A stretch of 64,000 nucleotides of DNA from Mycolicibacterium sp. CR10 (GCF_005222675.1 NZ_STGE01000019.1:457287-521286); one strand, 5' to 3'; counted from the stretch's first letter, positions 1 to 9,957 are shown. Program-made: numbers and translations. Notes: generated by a model from the sequence alone, not told the origin.

Positions 1-62
1 TGAGCTATCTCGACGCGAGCCGCGAGCTGGCACACCGAGGAGTAGAGGGACAATCCCGATGA
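1..62 (+). CDS. parA: ParA chromosome-partitioning ATPase, C-terminal end only
   Basis: The reading frame from base 3 gives [13 protein letters not shown] and then a short tail to a TGA at 60-62. This is the usual C-terminus of mycobacterial ParA/Soj. The gene enters from the left edge and sits 37 bp before parB in the same direction, the normal parAB order beside oriC. Only about 19 residues are visible, so the call rests on this motif and on the neighbour. Confidence 0.75.
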   Translation, partial: SYLDASRELAHRGVEGQSR

Positions 63-99
63 GTGCAGACGCTTTCAGGGTGACGAGGAGAGGCAACGG

Positions 100-1092
100 A
101 TGAACAACGCGGCGAAGAAGCGCAGCGGTCTGGGCCGCGGCCTGGCCTCCCTGATTCCGACCGGACCCGCCGACGGCGAGGGGCCGGCGACGCTGGGGCC
201 GCGGATGGGCGCTGCGGCCGCCGACGCGATGTTCGGCGGACCCGTCGCCGCGGCCGAAGAGAACCCGGCCGGCGCGGTATACCGGGAGATCGATCCGGCG
301 CTGATCGATCCGAACCCGCGCCAGCCCCGGCAGGTGTTCGACGAGGAGGCGCTCGCCGAGCTCGTGCACTCGATCCGCGAGTTCGGGCTGATGCAGCCGA
401 TCGTGGTCCGAATGGCCCCGGCCGCCGACGGTGGAGGTGACTCGCGCTACCAACTCGTCATGGGGGAGCGGCGGTGGCGTGCCGCCCAGCAGGCGGGCGC
501 GGCAACGATCCCGGCGATCGTCCGGGAGACCGCCGACGAGAGCATGCTGCGCGACGCGTTGTTGGAGAACATCCACCGCGCACAGCTGAACCCGTTGGAA
601 GAGGCGGCGGCCTATCAGCAGCTGCTCGAGGAGTTCGACGTCACCCACGATGAACTGGCGACGCGCATCGGCCGGTCGCGGCCGTTGATCACCAACATGA
701 TCCGTCTGCTCCGGCTGCCGATCCCCGTGCAGCGCCGGGTTGCGGCGGGGGTGTTGTCGGCCGGCCACGCACGGGCGCTGCTCGCCCTCGACGGTGGGTC
801 CGATGTGCAGGAGGAGCTCGCGGCACGCATCGTGGCCGAGGGGCTGTCCGTTCGTGCGACGGAGGAAGCGGTGACGCTGGCCAATCGCGACGGCGGCGGC
901 ACCTCATCGGCTCCACGTCGCAAGCCCATCCAGATGCCGGGCCTGCAGGACGTCGCCGAACGGCTGTCCTCGGCCTTCGACACCCGGGTCACGGTGAGCC
1001 TGGGCAAGCGGAAAGGCAAGATCGTGGTGGAGTTCGGGTCGGTGGACGATCTGCAGCGGATTGTCGAGATCATGAACTCGTCGTCACCGTGA
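100..1092 (+). CDS. parB: Chromosome-partitioning protein ParB (CTP-dependent DNA clamp)
   Basis: 330 aa. It binds parS sites near oriC, spreads as a CTP-dependent clamp and works with ParA and SMC in origin segregation. The N-terminus [15 protein letters not shown] is the ParA-contacting motif. Residues about 65-155 form the CTPase/ParB domain with GERRWRA and [17 protein letters not shown] helix-turn-helix follows around 160-200 ([20 protein letters not shown]), and a dimerisation domain forms the last 60 residues. The ATG at 100 has an AGGAG ribosome site 8 bp upstream. The upstream ATG at 59 runs into a stop after 14 codons. Length is normal for mycobacteria. Confidence 0.97.
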   Translation: MNNAAKKRSGLGRGLASLIPTGPADGEGPATLGPRMGAAAADAMFGGPVAAAEENPAGAVYREIDPALIDPNPRQPRQVFDEEALAELVHSIREFGLMQPIVVRMAPAADGGGDSRYQLVMGERRWRAAQQAGAATIPAIVRETADESMLRDALLENIHRAQLNPLEEAAAYQQLLEEFDVTHDELATRIGRSRPLITNMIRLLRLPIPVQRRVAAGVLSAGHARALLALDGGSDVQEELAARIVAEGLSVRATEEAVTLANRDGGGTSSAPRRKPIQMPGLQDVAERLSSAFDTRVTVSLGKRKGKIVVEFGSVDDLQRIVEIMNSSSP

Positions 1093-1319
1093 CCGACCAT
1101 ACCGGCGAATTACGTCACTGTGACACTGACCGGCCCGGAACCGCCGTCGGGACCCTCTCCCAAAGGAAACGTGCTGTGCCCCAAATGAATTCGGTGCGGA
1201 GCCCACGGAGAAGCTCGGCGGACGGCCACAGTGGGCCCGCGGGGCCGGCGCCTTCTATTCTGGAAGGGCTACCGTTCCGTTTCGGACGGCAGCGGACGGC
1301 TTAGAACCCCGGGAGTGTA

Positions 1320-2072
1320 GTGGCCGCACGTATCACGCCCCTTCGGCTCGAAGCATTCGAGCAGCTGCCGAAGCATGCCCGGCGTTGTGTGTACTGGGAG
1401 GTCGATCCCCTCACCCTCGGCAGTGACGATCACCTGTCGGACCCGGAGTTCGAGAAGGAAGCGTGGCTGTCCATGGTCATGCTCGAGTGGGGGTCGTGCG
1501 GGCAGCTCGCCGTCGACTGCCGCGAGGTCTCCGAGGCCGGAGTCGACCCGGCTCTGGAATCGACTGACGACCCGTGCCTGGGCTACGCCTTCTATGCGCC
1601 GCCGCGCACAGTGCCCCGGGCGGGGCGGTTCCCGACGGGACCGGTCAGCGCCGACGCCGTGCTGCTCACCTCGCTGGGCGTCGAGTCCACGCAGGGCGGC
1701 CAGGATCTGTCCACGACGCTGATCGCCGCCGTCGTCGGTGATCTGGTCCGCCGCGGCGTGCGAGCCCTGGAAGCGTTCGGCCGGTCGGCTGAAGTGAGCG
1801 AGCTGTCCGATATGGCGAGTCTTCCGGCGGACGTCGCGCCGGTGATGGAGGTCCTCGGCGACTGCTCGGTGGAGCAGTGCATGCTGGGCACCGATGTGCT
1901 GCTGGACGCCGGCTTCGTCGTGGTGTCGCATCACACGTACTTTCCGCGGCTGCGGTTGGAACTCGAGCAGGGTCTCGGCTGGAAGGCCGGCGTCGAGGCG
2001 GCGCTGGAACGATTGCTCGAAAGCGCGCAACTCGAACAGCCGGTGGGCGCGGGGGCGAACCCCTGCAGCTAG
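1320..2072 (+). CDS. GNAT-like protein downstream of parB (Rv3916c family)
   Basis: 250 aa. Matches the conserved mycobacterial gene that follows parB (Rv3916c in M. tuberculosis). The C-terminal half (LGTDVLLDAGFVVVSHHTYFPRLRLEL) resembles the last strands of GNAT acetyltransferases, but substrate and activity are unknown. The GTG start at 1320 follows GGGAG. The stop overlaps the convergent cwlM stop by 4 bp. The preceding 227 bp (1093-1319) shows no convincing gene. Confidence 0.72.
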   Translation: MAARITPLRLEAFEQLPKHARRCVYWEVDPLTLGSDDHLSDPEFEKEAWLSMVMLEWGSCGQLAVDCREVSEAGVDPALESTDDPCLGYAFYAPPRTVPRAGRFPTGPVSADAVLLTSLGVESTQGGQDLSTTLIAAVVGDLVRRGVRALEAFGRSAEVSELSDMASLPADVAPVMEVLGDCSVEQCMLGTDVLLDAGFVVVSHHTYFPRLRLELEQGLGWKAGVEAALERLLESAQLEQPVGAGANPCS

Positions 2073-3265
2073 GCCTGGCGGGCCTGCTCGACGGACAGCT
2101 CGTGGGCGAGCAGTTCGGCGAAAGTGAAGGTGCCGGTGGGGCGGTCGTTCTTGCCCAGCAGATACAGCCGCTTGACCGAGGCCAGGATGCCCTCGGCGAT
2201 CGAATCACGCGACGCCGATGACACCAGGGTGTCGCGGTCTCCGGGATTGGTGATGTAGCCGATGTCGACCTGGACGGTGGGCATCCGGGTCAACCGAAGC
2301 AGGTCCCACGTCCGGCCGTGTACGCGGCAATCACGTAATCCGGTGCGCGCCACGACTTCCCGCTGAATGAAGTCGGCCAGGTTGCGCCCGATGGTGGACA
2401 CCGAACCGTGCGAGTTCCCGAAGTGGAACGACGCGACGCCGCTGGCGGAGGGGCTGGCCTGGGTCTCACAGCGCAGGCTGATCATCAGGTCGGCGCCGAC
2501 GGTGTTGGCGGTCACCGCCCGCTCGGCGTCCGACGGTGACCGATTGGCCGGGCGGGACAGGAACGTCTCCATCCCGATCGCGGTCATGCGTCCCTCGAGG
2601 CGACTTGCCAAGTCCCACAAGATATCCGCTTCGCTGATCGGACCGGCGGGGCCGTTCATGATCAGACCGTGGTTGCCGCCCCCGCGGCCCGGGTCGATGA
2701 TGATCCGCTTGCCGGACAGCCGCGGGCCGGACGTGCGGACCAGTTCTTCTTCGCGGATGGCGTGCGGGGACCCACCGGTGACCCGCGAACCGAGAAAATA
2801 CAAGGAGCGCAACGTTTCCGGACCGCAGATGCCGTCCGGATAGAGTCCGTACTCGCGCTGGTAGGACATCAGGGCGTTGTGGGTCAGCAGACCGAAGTGG
2901 CCGTCGACCAGGTTGGTGTAGAAGCCCAGATCCTGCAGCCGTGCCTGCAACGTCGCCACGTCGTCGCCGTACATCGGCGCGCCGAACTGGTGATTGAGGG
3001 TGCGGGCGCCCAGCCGGTACGACGCTTCCTTCAGCGCGCGGTAGGTCGCTTCGCCGACGATGCCGTCCACGAGCAGGCCGCGGTGCTGCTGGAACGCCCG
3101 GACCGAGTGGTCGAGCTCCTCGTCGAACATGTCCACCGCGACGTGCCTACCGGTGGTCAGATCGTCGTCCGGGTTGTCGATCATGCCCAATGCGGCGAGG
3201 GCGGCCCGAATCTCGGTGACCGCTCCTCCGCGATCACCTCGACGCAGACTCGACATAGCCAGCAT
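2069..3265 (-). CDS. cwlM: CwlM: peptidoglycan amidase-fold regulator of MurA
   Basis: 398 aa. Two peptidoglycan-binding domains (about residues 10-80 and 90-165, each with the LQ..L...G..DG.FG pattern) precede an N-acetylmuramoyl-L-alanine amidase (Amidase_3) domain starting at KRIIIDPGRGG. In mycobacteria CwlM is cytoplasmic; when phosphorylated by PknB it activates MurA, and it also interacts with the MurJ-FhaA machinery. The C-terminal PTGTFTFAELLAHEL segment corresponds to the threonine-rich region phosphorylated in the family. No signal peptide is visible, which agrees with a regulatory role. An alternative ATG lies 3 codons downstream (MSSLRRGD). Confidence 0.93.
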   Translation of the reverse strand: MLAMSSLRRGDRGGAVTEIRAALAALGMIDNPDDDLTTGRHVAVDMFDEELDHSVRAFQQHRGLLVDGIVGEATYRALKEASYRLGARTLNHQFGAPMYGDDVATLQARLQDLGFYTNLVDGHFGLLTHNALMSYQREYGLYPDGICGPETLRSLYFLGSRVTGGSPHAIREEELVRTSGPRLSGKRIIIDPGRGGGNHGLIMNGPAGPISEADILWDLASRLEGRMTAIGMETFLSRPANRSPSDAERAVTANTVGADLMISLRCETQASPSASGVASFHFGNSHGSVSTIGRNLADFIQREVVARTGLRDCRVHGRTWDLLRLTRMPTVQVDIGYITNPGDRDTLVSSASRDSIAEGILASVKRLYLLGKNDRPTGTFTFAELLAHELSVEQARQA

Positions 3266-3340
3266 TCTCTCAGACCGACTGCGGAATCGTAAAAACCCCA
3301 GGCAGGTGTTCAGACCGCAAAATGCGGTGTCGGGCGCTCG

Positions 3341-3679
3341 CTAAACGACGTCGCCGAGCTCGCGCAGCAGCGCGGCTTTGCCTTTCGCGCCCACGATCCG
3401 CTTGATCGGTGCACCGTCCTTGAACAGGATCATCGTCGGGATCGACACCACCTGGAAGTCGCGGGCGGTCCCCGGATTCTCGTCGACGTCCATCTTGGCC
3501 ACGGTCAGCGAGCCGGCCTTCTCGGCAGCGATCTCCTCGAGCACCGGGGCGACCATCTTGCACGGTCCGCACCACGTCGCCCAGAAGTCCACCAGCACCG
3601 GCGTGCTGCTCGACAGGACGTCCTGGGAGAACGAATCGTCCGTCACAGCCACCGTGGAAGAGGACTCTGCACCGCTCAT
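3341..3679 (-). CDS. trxC: Thioredoxin
   Basis: 112 aa with the full thioredoxin fold and the active site [10 protein letters not shown] near residues 33-42, plus the conserved cis-proline segment [10 protein letters not shown]. It reduces protein disulfides in the cytoplasm and is recycled by the upstream thioredoxin reductase. Its start overlaps the trxB stop by 4 bp, so the two are translationally coupled. It corresponds to M. tuberculosis Rv3914, called trxC there and often trxA elsewhere. Confidence 0.95.
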   Translation of the reverse strand: MSGAESSSTVAVTDDSFSQDVLSSSTPVLVDFWATWCGPCKMVAPVLEEIAAEKAGSLTVAKMDVDENPGTARDFQVVSIPTMILFKDGAPIKRIVGAKGKAALLRELGDVV

Positions 3680-4671
3680 TGTTGTGCTCCTATCAGATCG
3701 CTGTCATCCGTTGTGGTAGAGGTTCTTTCGCCGGGCTCAGCCTGATCGGCCAGCCAGCGCTCCGCGTCGATCGAGGCGGCACAGCCACTGCCGGCCGCGG
3801 TGATCGCCTGCCGGTAGGTGTGATCGACGAGATCGCCTGCGGCGAAGACGCCGTCGATCGAGGTGTAGGTGGTGCGGCCTTGGACCTGCACGTAGCCCGC
3901 GTCGTCGAGCTCCACTTGACCGCGCACCAGCTCGGAGCGCGGGTCGTGGCCGATCGCGACGAACACGCCCGTCACGTCCAGCGCGGACTCTTCTCCGGTC
4001 ACGTTGTTGCGCAACCGGATTGCCGAAACCTTGGGGTCGCCCTCGACTGCTACCACCTCGGTGTTGAGCAGGAAGCGAATCTTCTCGTTGTTCTGGGCAC
4101 GTTCGAGCATGATCTTCGACGCTCGGAACTCCTCACGCCGGTGGATCAGCGTGACGCTGCGGGCGAACCGGGTCAGGAAGGTGGCCTCTTCCATCGCGGA
4201 GTCGCCGCCGCCGACCACGGCGATGTCCTGGTCCCGGAAGAAGAAGCCGTCACAGGTGGCGCAGGTGCTCACGCCCATGCCCAGGAGTTCGGCCTCGCCG
4301 GGAACACCGAGGTGCCGGGCGGCGGCGCCCATGGCCAGGATCACGGCCCGGGCCTGGTAGGTCTCGTTGCCGACGGTGACGGTCTTGACCGGGCCGGCCA
4401 GGTCGACGGCGTCGACGTCCTCCATGCGCAGATCGGCGCCGAAGCGCAGCGCCTGCTCGCGCATCTGGTCCATCAACTCCGGGCCGGTGATGCCCTCACG
4501 GAAACCGGGATAGTTCTCCACCTCAGTCGTCGTCATCAGGGCGCCGCCGAACTGGGTGCCCTCGAACACCAGCGGGGTGAGCTGGGCGCGCGCTGCGTAC
4601 ACGGCCGCCGTGTAGCCGGCAGGGCCGGAGCCGATGACGATCACATCATGGACGGTGGGTGAGGAGGTCAT
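3676..4671 (-). CDS. trxB: NADPH-dependent thioredoxin reductase
   Basis: 331 aa flavoprotein. It has the FAD-binding motif [16 protein letters not shown] near the N-terminus, the redox-active CATCDG near residue 145, the NADPH-binding [13 protein letters not shown], and a second FAD segment [16 protein letters not shown]. It transfers electrons from NADPH to the thioredoxin encoded directly downstream. The ATG follows AAAGGCTCTC. A SigH-type promoter lies upstream, so the operon is probably induced by thiol-oxidative stress. Confidence 0.96.
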   Translation of the reverse strand: MTSSPTVHDVIVIGSGPAGYTAAVYAARAQLTPLVFEGTQFGGALMTTTEVENYPGFREGITGPELMDQMREQALRFGADLRMEDVDAVDLAGPVKTVTVGNETYQARAVILAMGAAARHLGVPGEAELLGMGVSTCATCDGFFFRDQDIAVVGGGDSAMEEATFLTRFARSVTLIHRREEFRASKIMLERAQNNEKIRFLLNTEVVAVEGDPKVSAIRLRNNVTGEESALDVTGVFVAIGHDPRSELVRGQVELDDAGYVQVQGRTTYTSIDGVFAAGDLVDHTYRQAITAAGSGCAASIDAERWLADQAEPGERTSTTTDDSDLIGAQQ

Positions 4672-4718
4672 GAGAGCCTTTCTGCCTGCGGCGAGAGTTC
4701 AAACAACCGCGATGTGTA

Positions 4719-4745
4719 AACAACAGCGTATGCCGTGGTGTTCCC
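4719..4745 (-). promoter_or_regulatory. SigH/SigR-type promoter of trxB-trxC
   Basis: On the minus strand GGGAAC (4745-4740) is followed 18 bases later by GTT (4721-4719). This matches the GGGAAT-N18-GTT consensus of SigR/SigH thiol-stress promoters. The GTT ends about 48 bp before the trxB start. In M. tuberculosis the trxB2-trxC operon belongs to the SigH regulon, which supports the reading. Confidence 0.65.
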
Positions 4746-4796
4746 ACCGGGGTTCCGGGCATCTGCGGTGCGTCGCCGGTGCGGCGTGCGGGATTG

Positions 4797-5543
4797 TCAC
4801 TGCCGGGCCAGCACCGTTTCGGCGAGCAGTCCGGTGCGCGAGACGCTGCAGGTCGGCTCCACCACCACCGCGCTGAGCTGCTCGGATGCGCCGCCTGGAA
4901 GCAGAAGCAGCACGCCGGGGCGGCCGGACACCTCGAGCAGGCGGCCACCCAGGACCTCCTCGGTGGGGGAGCGCCCGAGACCGGTGAGGCACGAGGCGCG
5001 CCGCTGCGGGTCGGTCAGGGGCCCAAGATCCGGTGGCTGCGTGAGGGCGTCACGCAGCTCCTCGTCGGACAACGGGAACCCGGCGGGCCGCTCCACGGTG
5101 ATCTGCTCGGCAGTCGGACCTGGCGGGAATGCCGGACCGGGGGCACCGGTCAGGGTGAGCACACCCAGGACCACGGCGGCAGCCACCGCGCAGACCCCTA
5201 CGACGAGGCCCGCCCACTGCACGCGGGACAGGCGCGGCCGGGCAAGGGCGTGGCCGCTGGGCGGGGGCGCAGGCTGCGGCGCCGTCCGCAGTGCCTGGGC
5301 CATGGCGGCGGTGACGTCGGCGGGCACCTCGGGCGCGGACCGCTCATCAGTGCCCAGCTCGGCCAGCCGGCGCCGCACCGTGTCCAGTCCGGCCAGCACG
5401 CGAGCCGCCTCGGGATCGGTGCGGGCCTGCCTGCGCACCCGGGCCGCAGTAGCGTCGTCGAGAAGTCCGGCCTGCAGGTCGGCGAGCAGGTCGGGGGTGA
5501 TGTGCAGTGGCCCGGAGTCAGGGTCGGGGCCTGTGCTGCCCAT
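4797..5543 (-). CDS. Anti-sigma-M factor, single-pass membrane protein
   Basis: 248 aa. The gene lies directly downstream of sigM (55 bp gap) in the same direction, the position of Rv3912 (RsmA), the sigma-M antagonist in M. tuberculosis. A cytoplasmic N-terminal half (about 1-125) precedes one hydrophobic segment (WAGLVVGVCAVAAAVVLGVL) and an extracytoplasmic domain. No HxxxCxxC zinc motif is visible, so redox control of ZAS type is not supported. The assignment rests mainly on position and topology. Confidence 0.8.
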   Translation of the reverse strand: MGSTGPDPDSGPLHITPDLLADLQAGLLDDATAARVRRQARTDPEAARVLAGLDTVRRRLAELGTDERSAPEVPADVTAAMAQALRTAPQPAPPPSGHALARPRLSRVQWAGLVVGVCAVAAAVVLGVLTLTGAPGPAFPPGPTAEQITVERPAGFPLSDEELRDALTQPPDLGPLTDPQRRASCLTGLGRSPTEEVLGGRLLEVSGRPGVLLLLPGGASEQLSAVVVEPTCSVSRTGLLAETVLARQ

Positions 5544-5598
5544 CGCTGCCCCCGCCGGTCGTCGCCCTGAAGATCGGTTCGAGGCTATCCGACCAGCC

Positions 5599-6180
5599 TC
5601 ACTCGGCGGGGGCGGCGCCGGCCGCGAAGTAGGCCAGCGATTCGGCGAGCTTGCTGCGGGCCCGCGAGCAGCGGCTCTTCACCGTGCCCTCGGCGATCCC
5701 GAGCATTCGGGCGGTCTCGGCCACCGAATACCCCTGCATGTCCACAGCGACGACCGCCGCGCGTTGTTCCACGGAGAGGCGCATCAGCGCGCGTTCCACC
5801 GCGACGGCGGTGTCCACCCGCACGGTGGGGTCGGCTACCCGTACCAGCTGGTCATCCAGCTCGTCATGGGCGTGTATCTTGTTGCGGCGCAACCGGTCCA
5901 GGCATGCGTTGACGACGATCCGATACAGCCAGCTGCTGACCGCCGAGTCGTGGCGGAAGGCGCGGGCGGTGCGGTGTGCCGCCAGCAGCGCATCCTGCAG
6001 GGCGTCCGCGGCGTCGTCGCGGTTCCTGCTGGTGAGTACCGCCAGCCGGTAGAGCTGGCGGTGGTGTCGGTAGAACAGCTCCTCGAACGCATACCGGTCA
6101 CCGCTGACGTGCGCGACGAGCAACTCGGCGTCGGTACGCAACGACTCGGGTCGCTCCTGTGCTCCCCCGAATATCCCCAC
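5599..6180 (-). CDS. sigM: ECF RNA polymerase sigma factor SigM
   Basis: 193 aa. Region 2 spans roughly residues 20-95 (DRYAFEELFYRHHRQLYRLA, then ALQDALLAAHRTARAF) and region 4 spans residues 125-185 with VDMQGYSVAETARMLGIAEGTVKSRCSRARSKL. The flanking trxBC-rsmA-sigM-murJ order is that of the mycobacterial sigM locus. No sigma-M autoregulatory promoter (GGAAC/CGTC) could be recognised in the 99 bp upstream. Confidence 0.93.
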   Translation of the reverse strand: MGIFGGAQERPESLRTDAELLVAHVSGDRYAFEELFYRHHRQLYRLAVLTSRNRDDAADALQDALLAAHRTARAFRHDSAVSSWLYRIVVNACLDRLRRNKIHAHDELDDQLVRVADPTVRVDTAVAVERALMRLSVEQRAAVVAVDMQGYSVAETARMLGIAEGTVKSRCSRARSKLAESLAYFAAGAAPAE

Positions 6181-6279
6181 AGCCGAACACTAAGCGGCGC
6201 CGAGTAGGCCTTCGGGCACCAGTTTTCGGCGGGCACCCGGACGTGCGTGGACGCGGTCTACACCGCTGGGGATAGTGCG

Positions 6280-9200
6280 TCAGGACGCGGCGTTGAGCGT
6301 GATCTCCGCGACGTCGGAGCGGCTCTCGCCGCCGACCGAACCGAGCGTGGAGATCCACACCAGCACGTTCGACGTCGGCTCCGCATCGGTGACCTCGATG
6401 GTGTTCGACCCCGGCTTGAGCGTGGTGGGCTCGGTCAGCGCGGTGGTGTCCTCCAGTGACGACGGCGACGCCGAGTCCGAGGACCGGATCTGCACGGCGG
6501 TGCCGGTGCTGTTGACGTTGATGGTGACCGAGCCGACGGTGGCCGGTTGCGACAGCTGCAGGATCAGGCCGACGCCGTTCTTGAAGTTGGGGAACGGCGT
6601 GGGGTCCGAGTAGGTGTCGATGGGCCAGACCGTGGTCGGGTTGCCGTCGATCGCAAGCCCAGCGAGGTCCGGCGCGTCGGCCTCTCCCTCGGGTGAGAAC
6701 ACCGTTGCCCGAACGGGTTTGATGACCGATCCGTTGCCGCCCGGCGTGGCCGCCTCGGAGGTGGACGGCGTGTTCAGACCGAGTTCGTCGCCGCCGAGCC
6801 CGTTTCCGACGTCGCCGAAGATCCGGCTCAGCACGGTGGCGAGCAGAACCACCGCGACGACGACGATGACGGCGGCCACCGAGAGTCCGACGATGAGTCC
6901 CTTGCGGCGGCGCGTCTGCGAGTCGGTGTCGGAGGAGGAGCCCAGCCAGCTCGACGAGCGGGACTCGGGAGCGGCGTCCTCGATCGGCGCGATGTGGTCG
7001 GTGCGGTCGGCGATTGCGGTGGCCTGCTGCAGCAGGTTCAGCAGCGTTGGCGCGCTGCGGATGCCGCCACCCTCTTGAACGGCGCGCGCCGCGGCGGCCG
7101 AGATCTGGAACGGGATGTCACGGTCGACCGCGCGGGGCTCGACGGGTTGGCCGGCGGCGTCGACGTCGGCGGCGGCGAGGCCGCTGGGCTCACCGGTCTC
7201 GGGCAGCGGCCACCGGTCGATCAGCAGCGCGTAAAGGGCTGCTCCGATCCCGCGGATGTCGTCATCGGGAGTGGCCTCGGGCAGCGTCGCCGGGAAGGCG
7301 AGGGCGACGTCGCCGTCGATGCTGACGCGGATCCGGCTGGGGTGGTCGATGGCCAGCGCAACACCGCTGCGGTGCGCCACCTCGGCGGCCGCGGCCAACG
7401 ACTGGATGGCGCGGGCACCGCCGATCGGGGACGGCGTGGTGTCGGCGACCTCCGCCAGCGAGCCGCCGCGGATCCATTCCGAGACCACCAGGCCGCCGGA
7501 ACCGGTGCTCACGACGTCGAGCACACGCGCCACGCCGGGCATGTCGATGCGGCTCAGCCGCTGGGTGCGCGCCAGGATCTCCTGCACCTGACGCTCGGGC
7601 AGGACGCCGTCGGGGTCGACGAAGGTCAACGCCACCTGCCGGTCCAGTGCGGTGTCGAGCGCCTGCCAGAACTGCAGATGCGGCGGCCCGCCGTGGAAGA
7701 CCAGCAGCCGGTAGCGACGGTTGGCGATCATCGCGCCGGGGATCAGGTGGACGTCCTCTGCCGCGAGTGCGGCCTCGAGGGGCGGTTCGCGCGGCGGGTC
7801 GAACGCCAGTGTTTCGCGTGTCGGATCGCCTCCGTAGTCCGAAGGCGGGCGAGGCGACGAATCGGACCGCGGCGGGCGGGGCGTCGCCGACGGGATGGCC
7901 GTGGTGGCAGCCGACGCATCGACATCGGCGGGCAGCGCGTGCGCACCGGCGGTGTCCGGCACGTCGGGCTGGAAGTCGTCGGCCGACGGGCGGTCGATCC
8001 GGGTCGTCTGGGACAGGCCGGTGGAATCGGAGTCCGGTGGGGAACCGCCGGCGGGTGTGTCGCTCACCGCAGATCCTTTCCGCCTCCAGTCGTCGGCAAC
8101 GTCAGCCGAAGGTCCTCGCTGCACCGGTGGGGATTGTGGCCGCCGGCGCGGCGGGGACGAATTTCTCTGATCAGGGTACGTGAGGTGCCGGTCGGGACGT
8201 GGCCGGACGGGAGCCCTAACTGACGGGGCCGCAACCGCGCCGCGGGGGCGCAGCCGGCGCCTGACTGCGGCCAGCGCGGCCTGCGCATCGGGCACCTTGG
8301 CGGCCAGCAGTACCCCGACGACGATCGGCACCATCACCAGAGCCAGCACAGCCAGCCGAAGCAGGGAGCCGGCGCCGCCCCACTCGGTGGTGAGGTTCTC
8401 CAACAGCAGCTTGTCGATCACGTGGGCGATCAGGCCCGCCGACAGCGACGCCGTGATGGTGACCAGGATGGTGCGGACCACACCCAGGCCCAGCAGCCGC
8501 CCCCCGGGCGGGTCGAGGCGGGCACGCAACAGAAGGTGACCGACGGTGGCACCGGCGAGGAAGCCGAGACCGTTGGCCAGGCCCAGGTAGCCGGCGACGA
8601 GTTCGGGGTCCTCGGTGAGATGCGGCGCCGCCAGCGAGGCCGCGACCTTGACCACGGTGATCACCACGATCAGCACGATCGGCGTCCACGGTTCCTGGCG
8701 CGCGTAGAACACCCGCAGCTGCAGCAGCACCAGGGTGTAGGGGATCAGGGTGAACGCCGACAGGGTGATCGCCATGCCGAGATAGCCGGCGTCGACCTCA
8801 CCGAAGTTGCCGTAGGCGAACAGCGCGGTGCCGATCGCCGGGCCGCCGACCGTCATCAGCGCCACGATCGGAATCAGTGTCACCATGGTCAGCCGGGTCG
8901 CCAGCGACAGGTCTGCCAGCACCGCGGGCCCGTCGTTGGCGGCCGCGTTGCGGGACAACCGCGGCATCACCACCGTCAGGACCGTCACCCCGATGATGCC
9001 GAACGGCAGCTGCAGCACCAGCCAGGTGTAGTTGTAGATGGCCGGCCCGGATGCCGATGCGGCACTGGCGATCTGGTTGCCGACGATGAAGCCGATCTGG
9101 CTGACCACGACGTAGAGCACCATCGCCAACGCCATCACGCCGAACTTCTTCAGGCGGTCGTCGATACCCCACAGCGGGCGCAGGCTGACACGTTCGGCCC

Positions 9201-9957
9201 GGATGGCGATGAACAGCACCGTGGCCTGCGCCACCACACCGAGGGTGGTGCCGACGCCCAGCACCAGCAGTTTGGCATTGCCCATCTCGACGGGATCGAT
9301 CGAAAGTTCGCCCGGCACAAGCACATACAGCCCGAGGGTGAGGATCGCGACCACGTTGTTGACCACGGGAGCCCACGCGGGCGGGCCGAAGATGTTGCGG
9401 GTGTTCAGGATTGCCATGAACACCGACGACAAGCCGTAGAAGATGACCTGCGGCAGCAGCAGGAACGCGAACGCGGTGGTCAACGGTCGGTTCACCAACG
9501 GGTCGGACCCCAGCATCAGATCGACCAACAGCGGTGCCGCCAGCGTGGAGACGATGGTGACGACGAGCAGCAGTGTGCCGGCCAGGGTCAGCAGACGCCG
9601 GATGAAAGCGGTTCCACCGTCGGGGTCGTCGCGCTCAGCGCGGGCGAGCACCGGCACGAAGATCGCGGTGAAGGTGGCTTCGAGCACGAGCGCCGCGATC
9701 ATGTTCGGCAATTGGTTGGCCACGGTGAACGCGCTGGACAGCGCGGCACCGAGGATGGTGGCGAGCAGCACGATGCGGGCGAAACCGGTGAGCCGGCTGG
9801 CCAGCGTGGCCACCGCCATCCCCCAGGACCGTCCGACGACCGCCGAGTCGGAGAGTTCGGCGCGGGGTGAGGGTTGTCGCGGCACCGGCCGCGGCGGAAC
9901 CGCGGGTGGGGGAGCGGGTGCCCGAACTCGCCGGGGGGCCGGGCCGGGTGCGGTCAC
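6280..9957 (-). CDS. murJ: MurJ (MviN) lipid II flippase fused to a pseudokinase and extracellular domain
   Basis: 1225 aa. Residues about 40-570 form a MOP/MATE-type transporter with many membrane helices and the MurJ core (SRLTGFARIVLLATILG, QLPNMIAALVLEATFTAIFVPVLAR). A long Pro/Ser linker follows. Next comes a cytoplasmic kinase-like domain (about 725-960) that lacks recognisable HRD and DFG catalytic motifs, so it is a pseudokinase. A single membrane helix (GLIVGLSVAAVIVVVAVVLL) leads to a final extracellular beta-rich domain. This is the architecture of M. tuberculosis Rv3910, where PknB phosphorylates the pseudokinase domain and FhaA docks to restrain peptidoglycan synthesis. The start overlaps the upstream gene by 4 bp; a later start is possible because the first 35 residues are low-complexity. 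Confidence 0.94.
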   Translation of the reverse strand: MTAPGPAPRRVRAPAPPPAVPPRPVPRQPSPRAELSDSAVVGRSWGMAVATLASRLTGFARIVLLATILGAALSSAFTVANQLPNMIAALVLEATFTAIFVPVLARAERDDPDGGTAFIRRLLTLAGTLLLVVTIVSTLAAPLLVDLMLGSDPLVNRPLTTAFAFLLLPQVIFYGLSSVFMAILNTRNIFGPPAWAPVVNNVVAILTLGLYVLVPGELSIDPVEMGNAKLLVLGVGTTLGVVAQATVLFIAIRAERVSLRPLWGIDDRLKKFGVMALAMVLYVVVSQIGFIVGNQIASAASASGPAIYNYTWLVLQLPFGIIGVTVLTVVMPRLSRNAAANDGPAVLADLSLATRLTMVTLIPIVALMTVGGPAIGTALFAYGNFGEVDAGYLGMAITLSAFTLIPYTLVLLQLRVFYARQEPWTPIVLIVVITVVKVAASLAAPHLTEDPELVAGYLGLANGLGFLAGATVGHLLLRARLDPPGGRLLGLGVVRTILVTITASLSAGLIAHVIDKLLLENLTTEWGGAGSLLRLAVLALVMVPIVVGVLLAAKVPDAQAALAAVRRRLRPRGAVAAPSVRAPVRPRPDRHLTYPDQRNSSPPRRRPQSPPVQRGPSADVADDWRRKGSAVSDTPAGGSPPDSDSTGLSQTTRIDRPSADDFQPDVPDTAGAHALPADVDASAATTAIPSATPRPPRSDSSPRPPSDYGGDPTRETLAFDPPREPPLEAALAAEDVHLIPGAMIANRRYRLLVFHGGPPHLQFWQALDTALDRQVALTFVDPDGVLPERQVQEILARTQRLSRIDMPGVARVLDVVSTGSGGLVVSEWIRGGSLAEVADTTPSPIGGARAIQSLAAAAEVAHRSGVALAIDHPSRIRVSIDGDVALAFPATLPEATPDDDIRGIGAALYALLIDRWPLPETGEPSGLAAADVDAAGQPVEPRAVDRDIPFQISAAAARAVQEGGGIRSAPTLLNLLQQATAIADRTDHIAPIEDAAPESRSSSWLGSSSDTDSQTRRRKGLIVGLSVAAVIVVVAVVLLATVLSRIFGDVGNGLGGDELGLNTPSTSEAATPGGNGSVIKPVRATVFSPEGEADAPDLAGLAIDGNPTTVWPIDTYSDPTPFPNFKNGVGLILQLSQPATVGSVTINVNSTGTAVQIRSSDSASPSSLEDTTALTEPTTLKPGSNTIEVTDAEPTSNVLVWISTLGSVGGESRSDVAEITLNAAS

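Noticed and set aside
1089..1304. 71-residue frame after parB
   Set aside because: Low-complexity Arg/Pro/Ser composition, no motif, and it lies in the promoter gap before the GNAT-like gene.
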